Source: Thermanaerovibrio velox DSM 12556 (GTDB lineage: Bacteria; Synergistota; Synergistia; Synergistales; Synergistaceae). Taken from it: a DNA stretch of 64,000 bases. The position numbers were made by a program, and so were the translations under genes. Each line of letters begins with the position of its first letter. Positions within the stretch are counted from its first letter, which is position 1. The DNA lies in the NCBI RefSeq assembly GCF_000237825.1, contig NZ_CM001377.1, positions 124,001 to 188,000 of the forward strand, given 5' to 3'. Below the pieces are notes generated by a model. The model ran no database searches. It saw nothing but the letters and a program-made list of their open reading frames with translations, and was not told where the DNA came from. This document shows, piece by piece, positions 62,257 to 64,000 of the stretch.

Positions 62257-63423
62257 ATGGGTCGTTTTCTGAAGCTTGGGGTTCTTGTCTCCCTTCTGGT
62301 CATAGTGGGCTCCGCCTACATGGCCCTTAAGCTTGTATTCTTCGAGAGCCCGGAGGTGCAGGTGCCTGCGGTGGTGGGCATGGACGCGGTTAAGGCGGTG
62401 GAGGCGCTGCGGTCTCAGGGGCTGTTGGTCCGGATAGACCAGGTGGACTCCTCGCAGCCCCAGGGGATGGTGGTGTCCCAGTGGCCGGATCCGGGGGAGA
62501 AGGTGGAGCGTGGCAAGGTGGTGATCCTCAAGGCCAGCCGGGGAGGCCGGGTCGTCACGGTGCCGGACGTGAGGGGCCTTGAGATGGGAGAGGCGGTCAA
62601 GCGGCTTTCCGACGCGGGGTTGAAGGTGTCCGAGGTGCTCAAGGTCCGGGACCAGGTTACCCCCTCCGGGAAGGTCATAGCCCAGAACCCCGCGTCCCCC
62701 GCGGCGGTTCCCAGCACCGCTTCGGTGAGCCTTTTGGTGAGCCAGGGGCTTGGGGGAGAGGACCTGGTGGAGATCCCAGATCTCACTGGACAGCCGGTGG
62801 ACCAGGCGATGCTCATGGTGTCCCAGATGGGGCTGAAGGGTGAGGTGGGGGCTAGGGTGAAGACCCAGGCGTTCCCGGAGGGGGTCGTGGTGTCCCACGT
62901 GCCCCGGATGGGGGCCAAGGTCCCGCCGGGCAGTGTGGTGTCCCTGCGGGTGGCGGCGGCGGGCAGTACCGGCCAGGGTGCCTCTGCCCCATCTGGGGAG
63001 GTCCAGCCCCAGGGAGCGGCGGGTGTTGCGGAAGGGACCCCTAAGGCCGAGACGGCCCCGGTGAACCCCGCGCCCTCCAGCTCTGGCAAGCCGCAGAAGG
63101 AGAAAGAAGAGCCCAAGCCCCAGGAGGCGCCTAAGCTCAGTGTGCCGCCAGGGGGCTCCTCCGGGGGCAAGGTGGAGCCCAAGGAGGGGGCTAAGGTGCT
63201 GAGCGGTCCCTTGAGGACCGCCAAGATAAGGTATCAGGTGCCGCCGCTCACCCAGCCCATGGCCCTTAAGATAGAGCTGGTGGACGACGACGGCACCAGG
63301 GTGGTTAAGGAGACCCAGGTCAAGGGCGGGGAGTACGTGTCCGTGGACGCGCCCTTCCGTGGAGAGGCCCGGGTGGTCATATATCTGGGAGGCGAGTTCG
63401 TATGGCAGGACCGGTATCGGTAG
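62257..63423 (+). CDS. Membrane-anchored PASTA-domain protein without kinase
   Basis: A 388-residue protein with a short cytoplasmic end, one transmembrane helix (about 7-25, LGVLVSLLVIVGSAYMAL) and three PASTA domains outside (about 33-98, 101-168 and 172-240; each with a VPxVxGxxxxxAxxxL pattern and a P/S-x-G-xVVxxxP turn). A Pro/Lys/Glu-rich linker (242-325) leads to a C-terminal beta-like module ending VIYLGGEFVWQDRYR. PASTA domains bind peptidoglycan or muropeptides in PrkC/PknB kinases and PBPs; here no kinase or transpeptidase domain is attached. ATG 62257 follows GGGGGGAT. Confidence 0.92.
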   Translation: MGRFLKLGVLVSLLVIVGSAYMALKLVFFESPEVQVPAVVGMDAVKAVEALRSQGLLVRIDQVDSSQPQGMVVSQWPDPGEKVERGKVVILKASRGGRVVTVPDVRGLEMGEAVKRLSDAGLKVSEVLKVRDQVTPSGKVIAQNPASPAAVPSTASVSLLVSQGLGGEDLVEIPDLTGQPVDQAMLMVSQMGLKGEVGARVKTQAFPEGVVVSHVPRMGAKVPPGSVVSLRVAAAGSTGQGASAPSGEVQPQGAAGVAEGTPKAETAPVNPAPSSSGKPQKEKEEPKPQEAPKLSVPPGGSSGGKVEPKEGAKVLSGPLRTAKIRYQVPPLTQPMALKIELVDDDGTRVVKETQVKGGEYVSVDAPFRGEARVVIYLGGEFVWQDRYR

Positions 63424-63437
63424 GAGCCGTTAGGGGC

Positions 63438-64000
63438 ATGGGCAGGGCGCTTCTCGCCCCGTCGCTCCTCTCCGCAGACCTTATGAACGTCAAGGGCTCC
63501 GTGGAGGCGTTGGGCGGGGCTTGGGACTGGCTGCACGTGGACGTGATGGATGGGCACTTCGTCCCCAACATAACCTTCGGCCCCGGTTTCGTGAGGTCCC
63601 TCCGGCGCGGGTTCCCCGACGCCTTCCTGGACGTCCACCTCATGGCGGATGCCCCGGAGGACTTCGTGGAGGACTTCGCTTCCGCCGGGGCGGATCTCAT
63701 GTGCGTGCACGTGGAGGCCTCCAGGCACCTGCACAGGCTTTTGAGTTCCATCCGGGAGGCGGGGGTCATGGTGGGGCTTGCGGTTAACCCCGCGACCCCG
63801 GTGGAGTGGACGTTCCCGGTGCTCCACATGGTGGACCTGGTGTTGGTGATGTCCGTGAACCCCGGTTTTGGCGGGCAGAAGTTCATCCCCGAGACGATGA
63901 ACAAGACCCTGGAGCTCTTCCGCAGGAGGGAGGCGGAAAAGCTGGAGTTTCTCATAGAGATGGATGGTGGCATCGGGGAGGACAACTGCCGGGAGCTGGT
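63438..64000 (+). CDS. rpe: Ribulose-phosphate 3-epimerase, partial
   Basis: The first ~187 residues of the pentose-phosphate epimerase that interconverts ribulose-5- and xylulose-5-phosphate; the gene runs off the right edge. TIM-barrel motifs: LLAPSLLSADLMNV, WLHVDVMDGHFVPNITFGP, LDVHLMADAPEDF and LVMSVNPGFGGQKFIPETM with the metal-binding His/Asp residues. ATG 63438 is 14 bp after the PASTA stop, with AGGAG and AGGGG upstream, so rsmB, the PASTA gene and rpe are probably one operon. Confidence 0.93.
   Translation, partial: MGRALLAPSLLSADLMNVKGSVEALGGAWDWLHVDVMDGHFVPNITFGPGFVRSLRRGFPDAFLDVHLMADAPEDFVEDFASAGADLMCVHVEASRHLHRLLSSIREAGVMVGLAVNPATPVEWTFPVLHMVDLVLVMSVNPGFGGQKFIPETMNKTLELFRRREAEKLEFLIEMDGGIGEDNCREL

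Noticed and set aside
1-64000. tRNA or rRNA genes, CRISPR array, insertion sequence, prophage or integrase
   Set aside because: I saw no tRNA-like cloverleaf sequence, regular spaced repeat array, transposase, integrase or phage gene. A covariance-model scan could not be run.

Overview
The window is strongly GC-rich, densely packed chromosomal DNA. Genes often overlap by ATGA or GTGA, and TTG and GTG starts are common. A complete ADP-heptose pathway with two heptosyltransferase-type GT9 genes implies a diderm envelope. Together with a UPF0182 protein, a thiazole-salvage thi operon, amidohydrolase and aminotransferase genes and an ODP-type chemotaxis module, this suggests an anaerobic bacterium of the Synergistota (Thermanaerovibrio-like). 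That taxonomic call is inference from gene content and style. I see no rRNA, tRNA, CRISPR array, insertion sequence or prophage.

Layout. 1-1.9 kb: a fructose PTS operon on the minus strand (DeoR regulator, 1-phosphofructokinase, start of an EIIA-containing PTS gene) behind four helically phased operator repeats. 2-4.2 kb: an EamA permease and an orphan DNA-repair-type radical SAM gene. 4.2-7.4 kb: promoter, TPP riboswitch and thiD-thiM-thiE-thiW, a thiamine salvage operon. 7.5-17.3 kb: a surface glycan island that makes GDP-L-fucose (gmd, fcl) and ADP-heptose (gmhA, hldE, gmhB, hldD) and holds four glycosyltransferase genes. Three genes here (fucosyltransferase, GT9 transferase, gmhA) carry frameshifts in G or C runs. 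17.4-30 kb: a class V aminotransferase, proteins of unknown function, a UPF0182 / PP2C phosphatase / Ser-Thr kinase / exported-protein block, and a PAS-GGDEF-HD signalling protein. 30.2-36.7 kb: an AddAB-type nuclease-helicase pair whose AddB gene is also frameshifted at a G run. 36.7-39.4 kb: a zinc/manganese-type ABC ATPase and permease without a solute-binding protein.

39.6-44.4 kb: a second fructose/mannose-type PTS with its PRD regulator, EIIA and mannose-6-phosphate isomerase. 44.5-46.2 kb: a soluble chemoreceptor paired with a di-iron metallo-beta-lactamase-fold protein, resembling the ODP oxygen sensor of spirochaete chemotaxis. 46.3-49.3 kb: a truncated PEP-synthase-like protein and AsnRS. 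49.4-56.6 kb: a CobB-like probable pseudoenzyme, an M20 amidohydrolase, and an operon of acyl-CoA-ligase-like protein, CitC, MocR-like regulator and CitX; the ligase and the MocR protein each lack the expected catalytic lysine. 56.4-58.7 kb: an aminotransferase, a small membrane protein and a divergent GntR regulator. 58.8-64 kb: a DegT sugar aminotransferase, a membrane metallopeptidase, then rsmB - PASTA protein - rpe. This last order resembles the Firmicutes rsmB-prpC-prkC-rsgA-rpe locus with the kinase, phosphatase and GTPase removed; the kinase and phosphatase of this genome sit together at 23-25 kb without PASTA domains.

The most unusual signals are the repeated homopolymer frameshifts concentrated in glycan genes, the split PASTA/kinase arrangement, the ODP-chemoreceptor pair, and the citC/citX operon with two lysine-less enzyme-like proteins.
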